Below, in pieces: positions 32,452 to 42,243 of a DNA stretch of 64,000 nt. The DNA is from Sphingomonas turrisvirgatae. GTDB taxonomy: Bacteria; Pseudomonadota; Alphaproteobacteria; Sphingomonadales; Sphingomonadaceae. The position numbers and the translations under genes are program-made. The notes beneath the pieces are model-generated. The model did not search any database and had not been told where the DNA came from. It saw nothing but the letters and a program-made list of their open reading frames with translations. The stretch is from assembly GCF_001721295.1 (NCBI RefSeq), contig NZ_MDDS01000035.1:62001-126000 (forward strand), given 5' to 3'. Positions within the stretch are counted from its first letter, which is position 1; each line of letters begins with the position of its first letter.

Positions 32452-35319
32452 ATGCCGAAAAGCTTTGGCATTTTAATGCGCCGTGTCGAGCGTTTTAACT
32501 TACCCGCCACTTCTCTCGCGGTCTGCTTACTGGCAGTTCATCCCGCCATGGGGCAGACTACTGATACGACACGGGCAACTGAAGAAGATCCGGTAACGGC
32601 CGATATTGTTGTTACGGGATCTCGCTTGGGTGATGCAGGATTTAATGCGCCTACCCCCGTGACCGTAATCGGAGCTGAAGAGATCCAGCGCCAAGCTGCG
32701 ACAACCGTGTCTGAGGTATTCAACAAAATTCCTGCTTTCCGGTCGATGAACACTTCATCGACCAACGCGATCTACGCAAGCAACATCGGAGCGACCACAG
32801 CTGATTTGCGCGCACTGGGTGCCAACCGCACGCTGGTGCTGATCGACGGGCGTCGTGTCGTGGCGGCAACGACGCAAGGCGGATCGATGGTGCCTGCAAA
32901 CGTCGTTGACTTGAACCAGGTTCCGACCTCGCTCGTCGGCCGGGCTGAAGTGGTTACCGGGGGTGCGTCAGCTGCCTACGGATCTGACGCGGTCGCCGGC
33001 GTGGTCAACATCATCCTGGACAAGCAGTTGCGCGGCTTTCGCGGCAGTATGCAATATGGCGTGACCGAACTCGGCGATAACAAGGAATATGCGATCTCGC
33101 TCGCTTATGGCGCCGCGGTGAACGAGCGCGGCAGTTTCATCATCGGCGGCGACTTTTCCGACGCGAAGGGTGCTGGCGATTGCTATTCGCGCGATTGGTG
33201 CCTGCCGGGCCGTGCTGCAGTGAGCAACCCCAATCGCAACAACGGCTTGCCCGCTACGATCTTGCTGCCGATGGGGTCAATTGCCACTGCCACCAAGAAC
33301 GGCATCATCACTGCCGGACCTCTGGCGGGACAGGAGTTTGCGCCGGACGGCCTTTCAACCTACGCGCACAACTATGGCGTCTACTACGGGGCGGGATTGT
33401 TTCAGTCCGGCGGGGGCGACATGCGGCACCCGTTTTACGAGAACATCCCCCTTGCGGCTCCCACGCGACGGATCACGCTGCTTGGCGCGCTCGACTATGA
33501 ACTTACCGACAGCATCAAGTTGATCGCCGAGTTCTCATATGCGAACGTCAAGGCGAGCACGATCGGTGCCCAGACCCGCGACACCGGATCGATCATCATC
33601 CAGCGCGACAATCCATTCCTGCCTTCATCCGTCGTGACCGCCATGACGACCGCAGGGGTCAGCAGTTTCAACTTTGGCCGGATCGGACAGGATCTTGGAC
33701 CAGCTACCAGCAAGGTCGAGCGCGCGACGACGCGGATCGTAGGCGGCCTTGAAGGCACATTGCCCAATGGCTGGAAATGGAACGCCTATTATCAATATGG
33801 CCGCACCGACTATAGTCAGCGGCAGCAGAATACCCGCATAAATGACAATTTCACGCGCGCGGTCGATGCCGTTCGAGCGCCGAACGGGTCTGTCGTCTGC
33901 CGCATCAACGCAGACGCCAATCCCGCGAACGACGATCCAGCCTGCTCGCCGCTCAACTTATTCGGTCAGTATCGTTTCTCGCCTGCGGCGAAGGCATATA
34001 CCTATGGCCTCGCCACACAGGATACGACGATCTCTCAGCATGTCGCGGCCGCGACGCTGTCGGGAAATCTTGCCGAGCTGTGGGCCGGCCCGCTGTCCTT
34101 CGCTGTCGGCGGCGAATATCGAAACGACCGGGCGTTCGGCACCGCCGACCCAATCTCTACCGCGCTGCGCTTCTATACCAGCCCCGGCGCCCCTATCGAC
34201 GGCGAGATCGACGTAAAGGAGGGGTTTGTAGAACTGGGCTTGCCGCTGGCCAGAGGGCTCACGCTCCTGCATTCCCTTGATGTAAATGGCGCTGTTCGCG
34301 TGACCGACTATTCGACCTCCGGATCGGTCACCACCTGGAAAGTCGGCGCGACCTGGGAGCCTGCTCGGCAGCTGCGCCTGCGCGTGACACGCTCGCGCGA
34401 CATCCGCGCGCCCAATGTGTTCGAACTTTATGGGCCGCGGCAAACCTCGTTCCAGACCATCAGTGATCCGACGCGCGGCAATGCGTCGGTGCTGCCGCTG
34501 TCCATCCTCGGCGGGAATGCCGATTTGAAGCCGGAAGTTGCGGACACCTTCACCGCGGGTGTCGTGTTCCAGCCCGACTTTCTCGGCCTAGATCGCCTGC
34601 GAGTGTCCGTCGACTATTACGATATCGACCTTCAAGGTGCGATCAGCACCCTCGGATCGCAGCTCATCGTCAACCTGTGCGCGGCTGGCCGAGCGGAACT
34701 GTGCGCCCAAGTCACACGCGATGCGAACGGCGTCATAACCTCGGTCTCGAACACCAACCTGAATCTCAACCGCGTACAGACTCGGGGCGTTGATATCGAA
34801 CTGGCCTATAACATGCCCCTGTTCGACGGGCGGATTTCCACCCGACTGCTGGCGACGCACGTGATGAACCTGAAGACCACGGACCAGACTGGCACGGTCA
34901 TCGATCGCGCCGGCCAGATGGGCCCGCCGACAGCACCATCCACCGGCGGTTTGCCCAAATGGTCCGGCACCGCGCAACTTACCTACGAACAGGGGCCGTT
35001 TTCGATATCGGGGCAGATGCGCTATATCTCGCGCGGCGTGCGCGACGTATTGTTGGTGGGTCCGGATGATCCGCGCTACAGCACCACGCGCCCCGATAGC
35101 GTGAACTTGAACCGCGTTCGTCCCTATGCGTATCTCAACCTGAACGCCCAATATGCGATTTTGGATGACGGCGCGCGTAAGATCGAGCTGTTCGGGGCTG
35201 TAAGCAACGTTCTCAATACCGACCCGCCCAATTACCTGCCGCTATTCTCGCCGACCAATCCAGTGCTCTACGACATGCTGGGGCGCAGTTATCGCATCGG
35301 CGCGCGTTTTGCGTTCTGA
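32452..35319 (+). CDS. TonB-dependent outer-membrane receptor
   Basis: A 955-residue receptor. Signal peptide (LAVCLLAVHPAMGQ), a TonB-box-like ADIVVTGSRLGDAGF, then a plug with TPVTVIGAEEIQRQ, RALGANRTLVLIDGRRVV, VGRAEVVTGGASAAYGSDAV and AGVVNIILDK. The large barrel ends in YRIGARFAF. The plug style (GANRTLVLIDGRR, GGASAAYGSDAVAGVVN) is that of the Caulobacter/sphingomonad receptors for peptides, sugars or other organics. The ATG at 32452 lies nine bases after GAGAGGGG; the ATG at 32443 is too close to it. It is flanked by two MFS genes, the second only 39 bases away. Confidence 0.9.
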   Translation: MPKSFGILMRRVERFNLPATSLAVCLLAVHPAMGQTTDTTRATEEDPVTADIVVTGSRLGDAGFNAPTPVTVIGAEEIQRQAATTVSEVFNKIPAFRSMNTSSTNAIYASNIGATTADLRALGANRTLVLIDGRRVVAATTQGGSMVPANVVDLNQVPTSLVGRAEVVTGGASAAYGSDAVAGVVNIILDKQLRGFRGSMQYGVTELGDNKEYAISLAYGAAVNERGSFIIGGDFSDAKGAGDCYSRDWCLPGRAAVSNPNRNNGLPATILLPMGSIATATKNGIITAGPLAGQEFAPDGLSTYAHNYGVYYGAGLFQSGGGDMRHPFYENIPLAAPTRRITLLGALDYELTDSIKLIAEFSYANVKASTIGAQTRDTGSIIIQRDNPFLPSSVVTAMTTAGVSSFNFGRIGQDLGPATSKVERATTRIVGGLEGTLPNGWKWNAYYQYGRTDYSQRQQNTRINDNFTRAVDAVRAPNGSVVCRINADANPANDDPACSPLNLFGQYRFSPAAKAYTYGLATQDTTISQHVAAATLSGNLAELWAGPLSFAVGGEYRNDRAFGTADPISTALRFYTSPGAPIDGEIDVKEGFVELGLPLARGLTLLHSLDVNGAVRVTDYSTSGSVTTWKVGATWEPARQLRLRVTRSRDIRAPNVFELYGPRQTSFQTISDPTRGNASVLPLSILGGNADLKPEVADTFTAGVVFQPDFLGLDRLRVSVDYYDIDLQGAISTLGSQLIVNLCAAGRAELCAQVTRDANGVITSVSNTNLNLNRVQTRGVDIELAYNMPLFDGRISTRLLATHVMNLKTTDQTGTVIDRAGQMGPPTAPSTGGLPKWSGTAQLTYEQGPFSISGQMRYISRGVRDVLLVGPDDPRYSTTRPDSVNLNRVRPYAYLNLNAQYAILDDGARKIELFGAVSNVLNTDPPNYLPLFSPTNPVLYDMLGRSYRIGARFAF

Positions 35320-35358
35320 CCATCGTTCCCGTTTCCAGCACCTTGCCGGAGGCAGCTT

Positions 35359-36981
35359 TTGACGTCGGCTGCGTCGCCATTGCGACCAAGCGCAGGCCTC
35401 AGTGCCTATGCCTTGCTCCTGATCAGCCTCACACAGGCGGTCAGCATGGTCGACCGGCAGATCGTCGCCATCCTGCTGCCGCAAATCAAAGCGGACATGG
35501 AGGTCGGCGACGCGGAAATGGGATTGCTCTACGGCACCGTTTTCGGGCTGTTCTACGCGCTGTTCTCGCTACCGCTCGGCCGGCTGGCCGACGGATGCAA
35601 TCGCACGCGGTTGCTCAGCATCTCCGTGGGCGCATGGTCGGCGATGACCGCGCTTGGCGGGATGGCGAACTCGTTCGGCGTTCTGGCACTGTCACGTCTC
35701 GGCGTCGGGATCGGTGAAGCCAGCGTTCAGCCAGCCGGCTTTTCGCTCATTTCCGATTACTTCCGGAAGGAACGACGCGGCGCGGCGGCGGCAGTTTTCG
35801 CCGCCTCGATCACGGTCGGCCTTGGCGCCTCCTTATGGATCGGAGGCACCACCGCCGACTGGTGGGAGCGAACCTACACGGCGGCGGACGCGCCGTTCGG
35901 TCTGCGCGGTTGGCAGGCCGCGTTTATCGTAGCGGCCTCACCCGGCCTGGTGCTCACGGTACTGCTCGCGCGACTGCCGGAACCAGTGCGCGGCGCCGCC
36001 GATGGTATTGCGACCCCGCCCGACCCGGCCGCGTTCCGCGCAAGTTGGGACACATTGCTGAGCATCACGCCCGGCTGCAACTGGCTCGTCCTACGCCGCT
36101 TGAATGCGAGTTCGAGCGTCTGGGCGGTCAATATCGTTGGCTTGATCGCGATCATCGCGACCATGGTGGCGCTCACGGATTGGACCGATAGCGTAAGGGT
36201 CACCGTGCAAGCGCCTTTAATGATCGGGAATTATCCGCTGTCGGGCAACGCACTACAATGGACCGTTACGGGCATTGGGCTCTACGTCGTGCTCAACTGG
36301 CTGCAGACGCTGAAGTTGCGGGATGCGCCAGCCTTCGTCCTGATTGCCAAGACACCGTCGCTGACGCTGCTATTCATCATTGCCGCGCTGCAATCAGCGG
36401 TCAATTACGGCGTCATGGCGTGGACGCCCAGTTTCATGATTAAGCAATATGGTATGAGCCCCGCTGAAGTCGGGCTTAAATTCGGCGCCTTGGTAGCGGT
36501 CGTCGGAACGGCCGGGCCGCTGATCGCGGGGCCAATATCTGACTGGCTGGCGGCGCGCGTGCGCGGCGGACGAGTTTACGTCACGCTCTATGCGCTCACG
36601 GTTTCACCGATACTGGCCTTCTGGGCTTACAACGCAGCCACGCCAGCGCAATTCTATCCGGCTTTCGGCATCTATTGCTTCACGCTCGCGATGTGGCTGC
36701 CGCCAGTCTATGCCAGCCTCATGGACTTGGTGTTGCCGCGGATGCGCGGCGTGGCGGCGAGCTTCTACGTCCTGACCATGACGATTTTGGGCCTCGGCCT
36801 TGGCCCATATGCGGTTGGGTTGATCAGCGACGTGAATGGGGGAAACCTCGGCACGGCGATCCTCTCGATCTACTGGCTGGCGCCGCCCATGGTCATTGCG
36901 ATCATCATCCTGGCACGAAGATACGCCACCGATGAGGCAGGCATGATCAATCGTGCGCGTGCAGCTGGCGAGTTGGTTTAA
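35359..36981 (+). CDS. MFS transporter (spinster-like), long form
   Basis: A 540-residue carrier, about 100 residues longer than usual. The N-half shows AVSMVDRQIVAILLPQIKAD, LGRLADGCNRTRLLSISVGA (loop 2-3 motif) and GVGIGEASVQPAGFSLISDY. An insertion around residues 225-320 includes two extra hydrophobic stretches (VNIVGLIAIIATMVALTDWT; LQWTVTGIGLYVVLNWLQTL) before the C-half begins at TPSLTLLFIIAALQSAVNYG. TTG start at 35359 seven bases after GGAGG. It follows the TonB receptor by 39 bases and is probably co-transcribed, carrying the same compound across the inner membrane. Confidence 0.85.
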   Translation: MTSAASPLRPSAGLSAYALLLISLTQAVSMVDRQIVAILLPQIKADMEVGDAEMGLLYGTVFGLFYALFSLPLGRLADGCNRTRLLSISVGAWSAMTALGGMANSFGVLALSRLGVGIGEASVQPAGFSLISDYFRKERRGAAAAVFAASITVGLGASLWIGGTTADWWERTYTAADAPFGLRGWQAAFIVAASPGLVLTVLLARLPEPVRGAADGIATPPDPAAFRASWDTLLSITPGCNWLVLRRLNASSSVWAVNIVGLIAIIATMVALTDWTDSVRVTVQAPLMIGNYPLSGNALQWTVTGIGLYVVLNWLQTLKLRDAPAFVLIAKTPSLTLLFIIAALQSAVNYGVMAWTPSFMIKQYGMSPAEVGLKFGALVAVVGTAGPLIAGPISDWLAARVRGGRVYVTLYALTVSPILAFWAYNAATPAQFYPAFGIYCFTLAMWLPPVYASLMDLVLPRMRGVAASFYVLTMTILGLGLGPYAVGLISDVNGGNLGTAILSIYWLAPPMVIAIIILARRYATDEAGMINRARAAGELV

Positions 36982-36984
36982 GAC

Positions 36985-37155
36985 GACCGTGCCGCCGCCG
37001 CGCTCAAGAGGGCACTGAGTCAGCGAATGACCGCCGCAGCTATCGCGATAAGCTGCGCGACGCCAAGAATCCGCAGTTCCGCCCACGCTATGTCCGTGCC
37101 TTTGTCGGCGAGGTCGAGGTGAGCTCGGAACAGCTCATTATCCGCGGCCCAAAGG
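36985..37155 (+). pseudogene. C-terminal fragment of a large serine recombinase
   Basis: The frame reads NDRRSYRDKLRDAKNPQFRP then RYVRAFVGEVEVSSEQLIIR and GPKAQA, the usual end of resolvase/recombinase-family proteins (a RYVRxFVxxVxV segment followed by IxGPKA). There is no start and no catalytic domain. The match stops at about 37155, exactly where the antisense kinase homology stops, which marks a recombination junction. Confidence 0.55.
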
Positions 37156-37975
37156 CCCAAGCCCGTTCTCTTGCCGACTTCCGTGGTGGTGAAGAAGGGA
37201 TCGAATACCTTCGCTACCGTTTCCGGCGACATGCCGCTGTCCACGACGGTGATCTCGACATATTGCCCGGGCGGCAGCGGCGTGGGCGCCATGTCCAGGT
37301 TGCGCGCAGCGATGGTCAGCGTGCCTCCCGCCGGCATCGGGTCCCGCGCATCGACGGCGAGATTGAGAATGACGTTCTCTAGCTGATGCGGATCCGTGCC
37401 AGAGATCGGCGTCAGTCGTCACATGGATGGCGACCGATTCGGAGTTCGAGCGCGTCAGTAGGTCGGACATGCCCGCGAGCAGGCGCCCCATGTCGATCGT
37501 CTTTGGATCGAGCGGCTGGCGGCGCGAGAAAGCGAGCAGCCGCTGGGTCAGCGAGCCGGCTCGATCGGCGCCCCTGAGCGCGCTTTCCAGCTCTCGGCGC
37601 GCACGGGGATCGGCATCAGTATCGAAGCGCCGCCGATGATGATCGTCAGCAGATTGTTGAAGCCGTGCGCGATCCCGCCGGTCAACTGACCGACCGCTTC
37701 CATCTTCTGCGCCTGACGCAGCGCGTCCTCGGCCTCGCGACACTCCGCGACTTCCTGCTCGACGCGCATCTCCAGCGTGTCGTTGAGTTCGCGCAGGAGC
37801 CTCCTGCTCCTTCGCCGCGGTCACGTCGTGAATCACGCCGACCAGCCGGTCGAAGTCACCAGCCGCGCGCTGCTGCGCGTCGCCGAGCTGCCGCTCGCCT
37901 GGTCGGATCAGCGGCAGATGCTTGGGTTCAGCTGAGCAAGCGACCGGCCTAAACCGGCCGCCTCTCAACCATCAG
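37150..37975 (-). pseudogene. Frameshifted sensor histidine kinase remnant
   Basis: Kinase pieces are spread over three frames. A PAS-linker piece reads [17 protein letters not shown]. The dimerisation/H-box region reads [20 protein letters not shown] (37548-37769), where the phospho-His is followed by Gly instead of the usual Asp. Then come RLLAFSRRQPLDPKTIDMGR in a second frame and an ATPase part (GQYVEITVVDSGMSPETV, FDPFFTTTEVGKRTGLGL) in a third. It ends abruptly at GLGL, so the C-terminus and any receiver are gone. At least two frameshifts plus truncation make it non-functional. Confidence 0.75.
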
Positions 37976-38089
37976 AATAAAACTCACGACACTGTGCAGG
38001 CCTGCAGAGACGGCGCGGCATTTCGGGTTGAGAATGCCCCTATTCGGCCTGTCTCTGTCCTGAGTTTTTGAAGAGCTGCCTCTAAAAGC

Positions 38090-38110
38090 CCGCGGAACTG
38101 CGCGGTTTTT
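38090..38110 (+). terminator. Hairpin with T-run
   Basis: CCGCG-GAACTG-CGCGG followed by TTTTT on the plus strand; on the minus strand the same stem is followed by GCTTTT, so it could also end the tRNA transcript. A second hairpin (GGTCTCTAAAGACC, 38128-38141) lies between it and the tRNA. Confidence 0.5.
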
Positions 38111-38159
38111 GCGCGCCTCCAGCCCGGTGGTCTCTAAAGACCGACCGGTGGGGACTGCG

Positions 38160-38234
<75 letters not shown>

Positions 38235-38335
38235 ACTCGGCGCGGGCGGCAGGTCCGGTCCGCGCGGGGAGCGGCCCTTTTGCGCAGGGGCGGCGGCTTG
38301 TCAAGGCGAACGCGTCGGGTTTATCGCTTCGCGCC

Positions 38336-38470
38336 ATGAACGATGCCGAAAAAAAGGCCAGGCTGGCCGCTGCGCTGCGCGAAAATCTGCGTCGACGCAA
38401 GGCGCAGGCGCGCGCAGCGGACCCGGCGCCGCCAGCCCCGCAGCCGCTGCCACCAGCGCCCCGCGATTAG
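38336..38470 (+). CDS. Small basic protein
   Basis: A 44-residue protein beginning MNDAEKKARLAAALRENLRR and ending in a Pro-rich tail (PAPPAPQPLPPAPRD). It resembles tiny conserved proteins of sphingomonads found beside housekeeping genes. The start is supported by coding bias; the SD is poor. It is convergent with aminopeptidase P and their stops overlap by four bases. Function unknown. Confidence 0.6.
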   Translation: MNDAEKKARLAAALRENLRRRKAQARAADPAPPAPQPLPPAPRD

Positions 38471-40269
38471 CGCGCGTTGATCGGACGGCACTTCGCCTCC
38501 AGCCACACCCGCTCGTCGCGAGAGAGCTGCGGGCCGAGCACCTCAAGCACCCGCGCATGATATGTGTCGAGCCAGCGGCGCTCCTCTTCGGTCAGCAGGC
38601 CCGGTTCGATGAGCGTGCGCTCGATAGGCGCGAAGGTGAGCGTTTCAAAGCCGAGCATCGGCGACTCCGCGCCAGGGATGGCCTTCTCCACCACCAGCAC
38701 CAGATTCTCGATGCGGATGCCGAACTCGCCAGCCTTGTAATAGCCGGGCTCGTTCGAGAGGAACATGCCCGCGCGCAACGGCTCGGCCGGGCCGCCGCCG
38801 GGATAGTTCGGCGCGGCAATGCGCTGCGGCCCTTCATGCACCGAAAGATAGGCGCCGACGCCATGACCGGTACCATGGCCATAGTCGCAGCCGACCTCCC
38901 ACAGCGGGCGGCGGGCGAAGGCATCGATCTGGCCGCCGGTGGTCCCGGCGGGGAAGACCGCGGTGGCGATGGCGATGTGCCCCTTGAGCACGCGGGTGAA
39001 GCGGTCGCGCATCTCCTGCGTGGGTTCGCCGACCGGAATGACGCGCGTCACATCGGTGGTGCCATCGGCATATTGGCCGCCTGAATCGACCAGATAGAGC
39101 TGCCCCGTCTCGATCGGCAGCGAGGATTCCGCCGTTACCTTGTAATGCGGGATCGCGCCATTGGGCCCGGTCGCGGAGATGGTGTCGAAGCTTAAATCCT
39201 TGAGCACGCCGGTCTCTTCGCGGAACGCCTGCAGGCGATCGGCGGCGGACATTTCGGTCACGCCGCCCAGCGGCATCTCGGCCTCCGCCCATTTGAGGAA
39301 GCGGGCAAGCGCCGCGCCGTCACGTGCCTGCGCGGCCTTGTGCCCGGCAATCTCGACCTCGTTCTTGATCGCCTTCGCGAGCACGACGGGGTCGCGGACA
39401 CTCAGGACCTTCGCGCCGCCGGCGTCGAGCGCGTCGAAGATGGCGGCGACGGCGCGGTCGGGGTCGGCAGCGACACGCTTGCCGGTCAGGCCGGACAGCG
39501 CCGGCGCGAACGCAGCGCGATCATGGATGCGCACTGCATTGCCAAGATGCTGGGCGACGTCCTCGCCCACCTTTTCCTTCGCAACGAACAAATCGGCGGT
39601 GCCGTCGGCATGGACGATGGCATAAGCGAGCGCGACTGGCGTGTGGCTGACGTCGGTGCCCCGCACGTTGAACGCCCAGGCGATCGAGTCGAGCGCGGAA
39701 AGGACGACAGCGTCGGCCTTTCGCTCACCCAGCCAGTCGGCGATGTCGGCGCGCTTGGCGGCGCTGGTCTTGCCGGCCGCTTCGTCGCCCTGGACGGCTA
39801 GGCGCGCGTCCGACGGCTGAGGGCGGTCGTCCCAAACGGCGTCGATCGGGTTGGATGCGACGGCGGCCAGTTCGGCGCCCTTTTCAGCCAGCGCTTTGCG
39901 CGCCTCGTCCACCCAGCCGCGCGTGTGCAGCCAGGGATCATAGCCGATGCGGCCGCCCTGCGGCGCATGTTCGCCGAGCCAGTCGGCGATGCTGACCTGG
40001 GGCACGGGCACATATTGCCAATGCTGCCCATCGACCTGCTGCCGCACCTGAAGCGTATATCGCCCGTCAGTGAAGATCGCGGCCGCCTGTGGCAACACGA
40101 CGGCGCTGCCGGCACTGCCCTGGAACCCCGTGAGCCAGCCCAGCCGCTGGGCATAGCCGCCGACATATTCGCTCATATGTTCATCAGTCAGCGGCACGAC
40201 GAAGCCATCCAGGCGGTCGCGCTTCAGCTGTTCGCGCAGGGCGGCAAGACGGTCGGCGTAAGTGGACAT
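38467..40269 (-). CDS. Xaa-Pro aminopeptidase (aminopeptidase P, M24B)
   Basis: A 600-residue metallopeptidase of the long, three-domain type: two creatinase-like N-terminal domains (LTGFQGSAGSAVVLP; IAWAFNVRGTDVSHTPVALA) and the C-terminal pita-bread domain. Metal ligands are visible: LVDSGGQYADGTTDVTR (two Asp), GHGTGHGVGAYLSVHEGP (His), MFLSNEPGYY (Glu) and GIRIENLVLV (Glu). It removes N-terminal residues preceding proline. The start at 40269 (MSTYADRL) fits the family; an upstream ATG at 40302 has no better SD. Confidence 0.92.
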   Translation of the reverse strand: MSTYADRLAALREQLKRDRLDGFVVPLTDEHMSEYVGGYAQRLGWLTGFQGSAGSAVVLPQAAAIFTDGRYTLQVRQQVDGQHWQYVPVPQVSIADWLGEHAPQGGRIGYDPWLHTRGWVDEARKALAEKGAELAAVASNPIDAVWDDRPQPSDARLAVQGDEAAGKTSAAKRADIADWLGERKADAVVLSALDSIAWAFNVRGTDVSHTPVALAYAIVHADGTADLFVAKEKVGEDVAQHLGNAVRIHDRAAFAPALSGLTGKRVAADPDRAVAAIFDALDAGGAKVLSVRDPVVLAKAIKNEVEIAGHKAAQARDGAALARFLKWAEAEMPLGGVTEMSAADRLQAFREETGVLKDLSFDTISATGPNGAIPHYKVTAESSLPIETGQLYLVDSGGQYADGTTDVTRVIPVGEPTQEMRDRFTRVLKGHIAIATAVFPAGTTGGQIDAFARRPLWEVGCDYGHGTGHGVGAYLSVHEGPQRIAAPNYPGGGPAEPLRAGMFLSNEPGYYKAGEFGIRIENLVLVVEKAIPGAESPMLGFETLTFAPIERTLIEPGLLTEEERRWLDTYHARVLEVLGPQLSRDERVWLEAKCRPINAR

Positions 40270-40332
40270 GGGCGGTCTCAAGCTTGGTTTCAGAAGCGAC
40301 ATATGGCGCGTGTCGCACCACTCGCCAATCCG

Positions 40333-41034
40333 TCAGGCGGGGATTTCGCTGCCATCCCAAGCGAAGCACTTCCCGCTGTCGGAAGGCTTCAGCCCTTCGA
40401 CCACGTCGAGCAGTTGGTTCGCCGCGCGGTCGGGCGCGAACAGCTTGCCCGGCGCGACGTTGGATTGGAAGGGTTTGGAGAGGGGCGTATCGACGGTGCC
40501 GGGGTGTAGGCCGACGACAATCGAGCGTTTGTTAGTACACGCGGCGTCGATGGCGAAGTTGCGGATCAGCATGGTGAGCGCGGACTTCGATGCGCGGTAG
40601 CCGTGCCAGCCGCCGAGACGATTGTCGGCGATGCTGCCGACCCGCGCCGACAGCGCGGCGAAGACCGGCGTGCCCTCGCGCGCCAGCAGGGGCAGGAAAT
40701 GCTTGGCGACCATCGCCGGCCCGATCGCATTGATCGCGAACATGCGTGCCAGCCATGCGGGATCGAGATCGCGCAACGCCTTTTCAGGGCCATGCTCGCC
40801 TTCGCTCAGCAATCCCGTGGCCACAAAGACCAGCGAGGGCGGCGGCCCGGCGGCGACCTGCGCCGCGGCGGCGGCGATGGTAGCTTCGTCGGTGAGGTCG
40901 AGATGCGCCGTGCCGGTGAGCGAACGCCCGAAGCGCCACACCCGGGCATGCGCGCCCTCTTCTTCGAGCAGATCGGCGAAGGCGCCGCCGATCCCGCCGG
41001 TCGCGCCAATGACGACTGCGCTCGCCCTGCTCAC
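40333..41034 (-). CDS. Short-chain dehydrogenase/reductase
   Basis: A 233-residue SDR. The nucleotide-binding VVIGATGGIGGAFADLL is at the N-terminus, and the active-site YRASKSALTM (YxxxK) is preceded by Ser in AALSARVGSIAD. The C-terminal GLHPGTVDTPLSKPFQ is typical of the C-factor-like SDR group. GTG start at 41034, two bases after the stop of the GST gene, so they form a tight pair. Substrate unknown. Confidence 0.85.
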   Translation of the reverse strand: MSRASAVVIGATGGIGGAFADLLEEEGAHARVWRFGRSLTGTAHLDLTDEATIAAAAAQVAAGPPPSLVFVATGLLSEGEHGPEKALRDLDPAWLARMFAINAIGPAMVAKHFLPLLAREGTPVFAALSARVGSIADNRLGGWHGYRASKSALTMLIRNFAIDAACTNKRSIVVGLHPGTVDTPLSKPFQSNVAPGKLFAPDRAANQLLDVVEGLKPSDSGKCFAWDGSEIPA

Positions 41035-41036
41035 GC

Positions 41037-41705
41037 TCAGAGGTCCAGCTTCTCGTAGTCGGATGGCGGGTTGATGCTTTCCATGCGCTCGGCGAGCAGC
41101 GGGCGGAAGCTCGGACGGCTCTTCATGCCGACATACCAGCGCTTGGCCTGTTCGTGGCTCTTCCAATCGATGCCGCCGAGATAGTCGGCAACGCTGATCT
41201 GTGCGGCCGCGGCAAGGTCGGCAAGGCTCATGGTCGAGCCGCCGAGCCAGGTGCGGTGGTCGAGCAGGAAGTCGATATAGTCGAGATGCGCGACCGCTGC
41301 CTTCATCGCTTCGCGCAGGGCGCCCGAATCCGGTGTGGCGCGGTGGACGATGCGCTTGATCATGCGCTCGTTCAGCAGGGGCCCGGTAATGTCGCGAAAG
41401 AACTGAACGTCGAACCACGCTACGAGGCGGCGGATTTCGGCGCGGTCGGCCGCCGTGCCGCCGAGCAGCGCGGCCTTGCTGACCGTCTCTTCGAAGAATT
41501 CGCAGATCGCGACCGAATCGATCAGCACCACGCCGCGGTCGTCAGCCATCACCGGCACCTGGCCGGCGGGGTTCATGTCGAGAAATTCGTCCCGCCGCAG
41601 CCAAGGCGATTCGCGCACCGGCTCGTACCCCACGCCCTTCTCACCCAGAACAAGGCGAACCTTGCGCGAGAAGGGGCAAAGCGGGAATTGGTAAAGCTGC
41701 CACAT
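41037..41705 (-). CDS. Glutathione S-transferase family protein
   Basis: A 222-residue protein. The thioredoxin-like domain begins LYQFPLCPFSRKVRLVLGEK with CPFS as the putative catalytic cysteine/serine. PAGQVPVMADDRGVVLIDSV gives the cis-Pro and the glutathione-binding DSxxI. The all-helical C-domain ends with GGSTMSLADLAAAAQISVAD. It is paired with the downstream SDR gene. A role in conjugation or reductive detoxification is inferred from family only. Confidence 0.88.
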   Translation of the reverse strand: MWQLYQFPLCPFSRKVRLVLGEKGVGYEPVRESPWLRRDEFLDMNPAGQVPVMADDRGVVLIDSVAICEFFEETVSKAALLGGTAADRAEIRRLVAWFDVQFFRDITGPLLNERMIKRIVHRATPDSGALREAMKAAVAHLDYIDFLLDHRTWLGGSTMSLADLAAAAQISVADYLGGIDWKSHEQAKRWYVGMKSRPSFRPLLAERMESINPPSDYEKLDL

Positions 41706-41747
41706 GCCCCTGCTTTAGGCGCGCGTTGCGGCGCGTCGCAAGCGAAG

Positions 41748-42173
41748 TCAGTCGGGCCCGTATTCGTCCCGTCGCGCATCGACCGCATCGGCAAGCGGCG
41801 CGAGCGCGGCGCGCAGGCGATCGGCGGTTTCGATGATCGCGCCGCTGGCCGACGCGGCGTCGCCCGCAACCTGACCCGCCAGGCCGACCGCACGGCGCGT
41901 ATCCTGTCGCAAGCGGCGCTCGAAGCCCGGATCCTCACGGCGTTTTACGTCGCGTAGCGTGTCCCCGGGACGGACGCGTCCGTCGCTGTAGGGGGCGAGG
42001 CTGCCGACCCGCGTGTCGAGCACGATGCCGGCGATGGCAGAGACGGCAGCGGCCAGACCGTCCTGCACGGCAGGGTCGCCGAGCGTTTCGGCAACCCGCA
42101 CCTCACGCTCCTGCGCCAGGGCGGGCGTGGCAAGGCAAGTAGCGGCCGCAAGCGCGAAGAAAATGGTACGCAT
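41748..42173 (-). CDS. Exported hypothetical protein
   Basis: A 141-residue protein with a clear signal peptide (FFALAAATCLATPALAQ). The mature part is helical and charged (GDTLRDVKRREDPGFERRLR, DRLRAALAPLADAVDARRDE), without membrane segments or cysteines. It is probably periplasmic and lies between gltB and the GST-SDR pair on the same strand. I do not recognise the family. Confidence 0.65.
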   Translation of the reverse strand: MRTIFFALAAATCLATPALAQEREVRVAETLGDPAVQDGLAAAVSAIAGIVLDTRVGSLAPYSDGRVRPGDTLRDVKRREDPGFERRLRQDTRRAVGLAGQVAGDAASASGAIIETADRLRAALAPLADAVDARRDEYGPD

Positions 42174-42243
42174 GGCGGGGACTCCCGAGTCGTAAGCGAA
42201 TTCAGTCGCTTACCTATAGCCGATGAGTCCCCGCTGAACGAGC

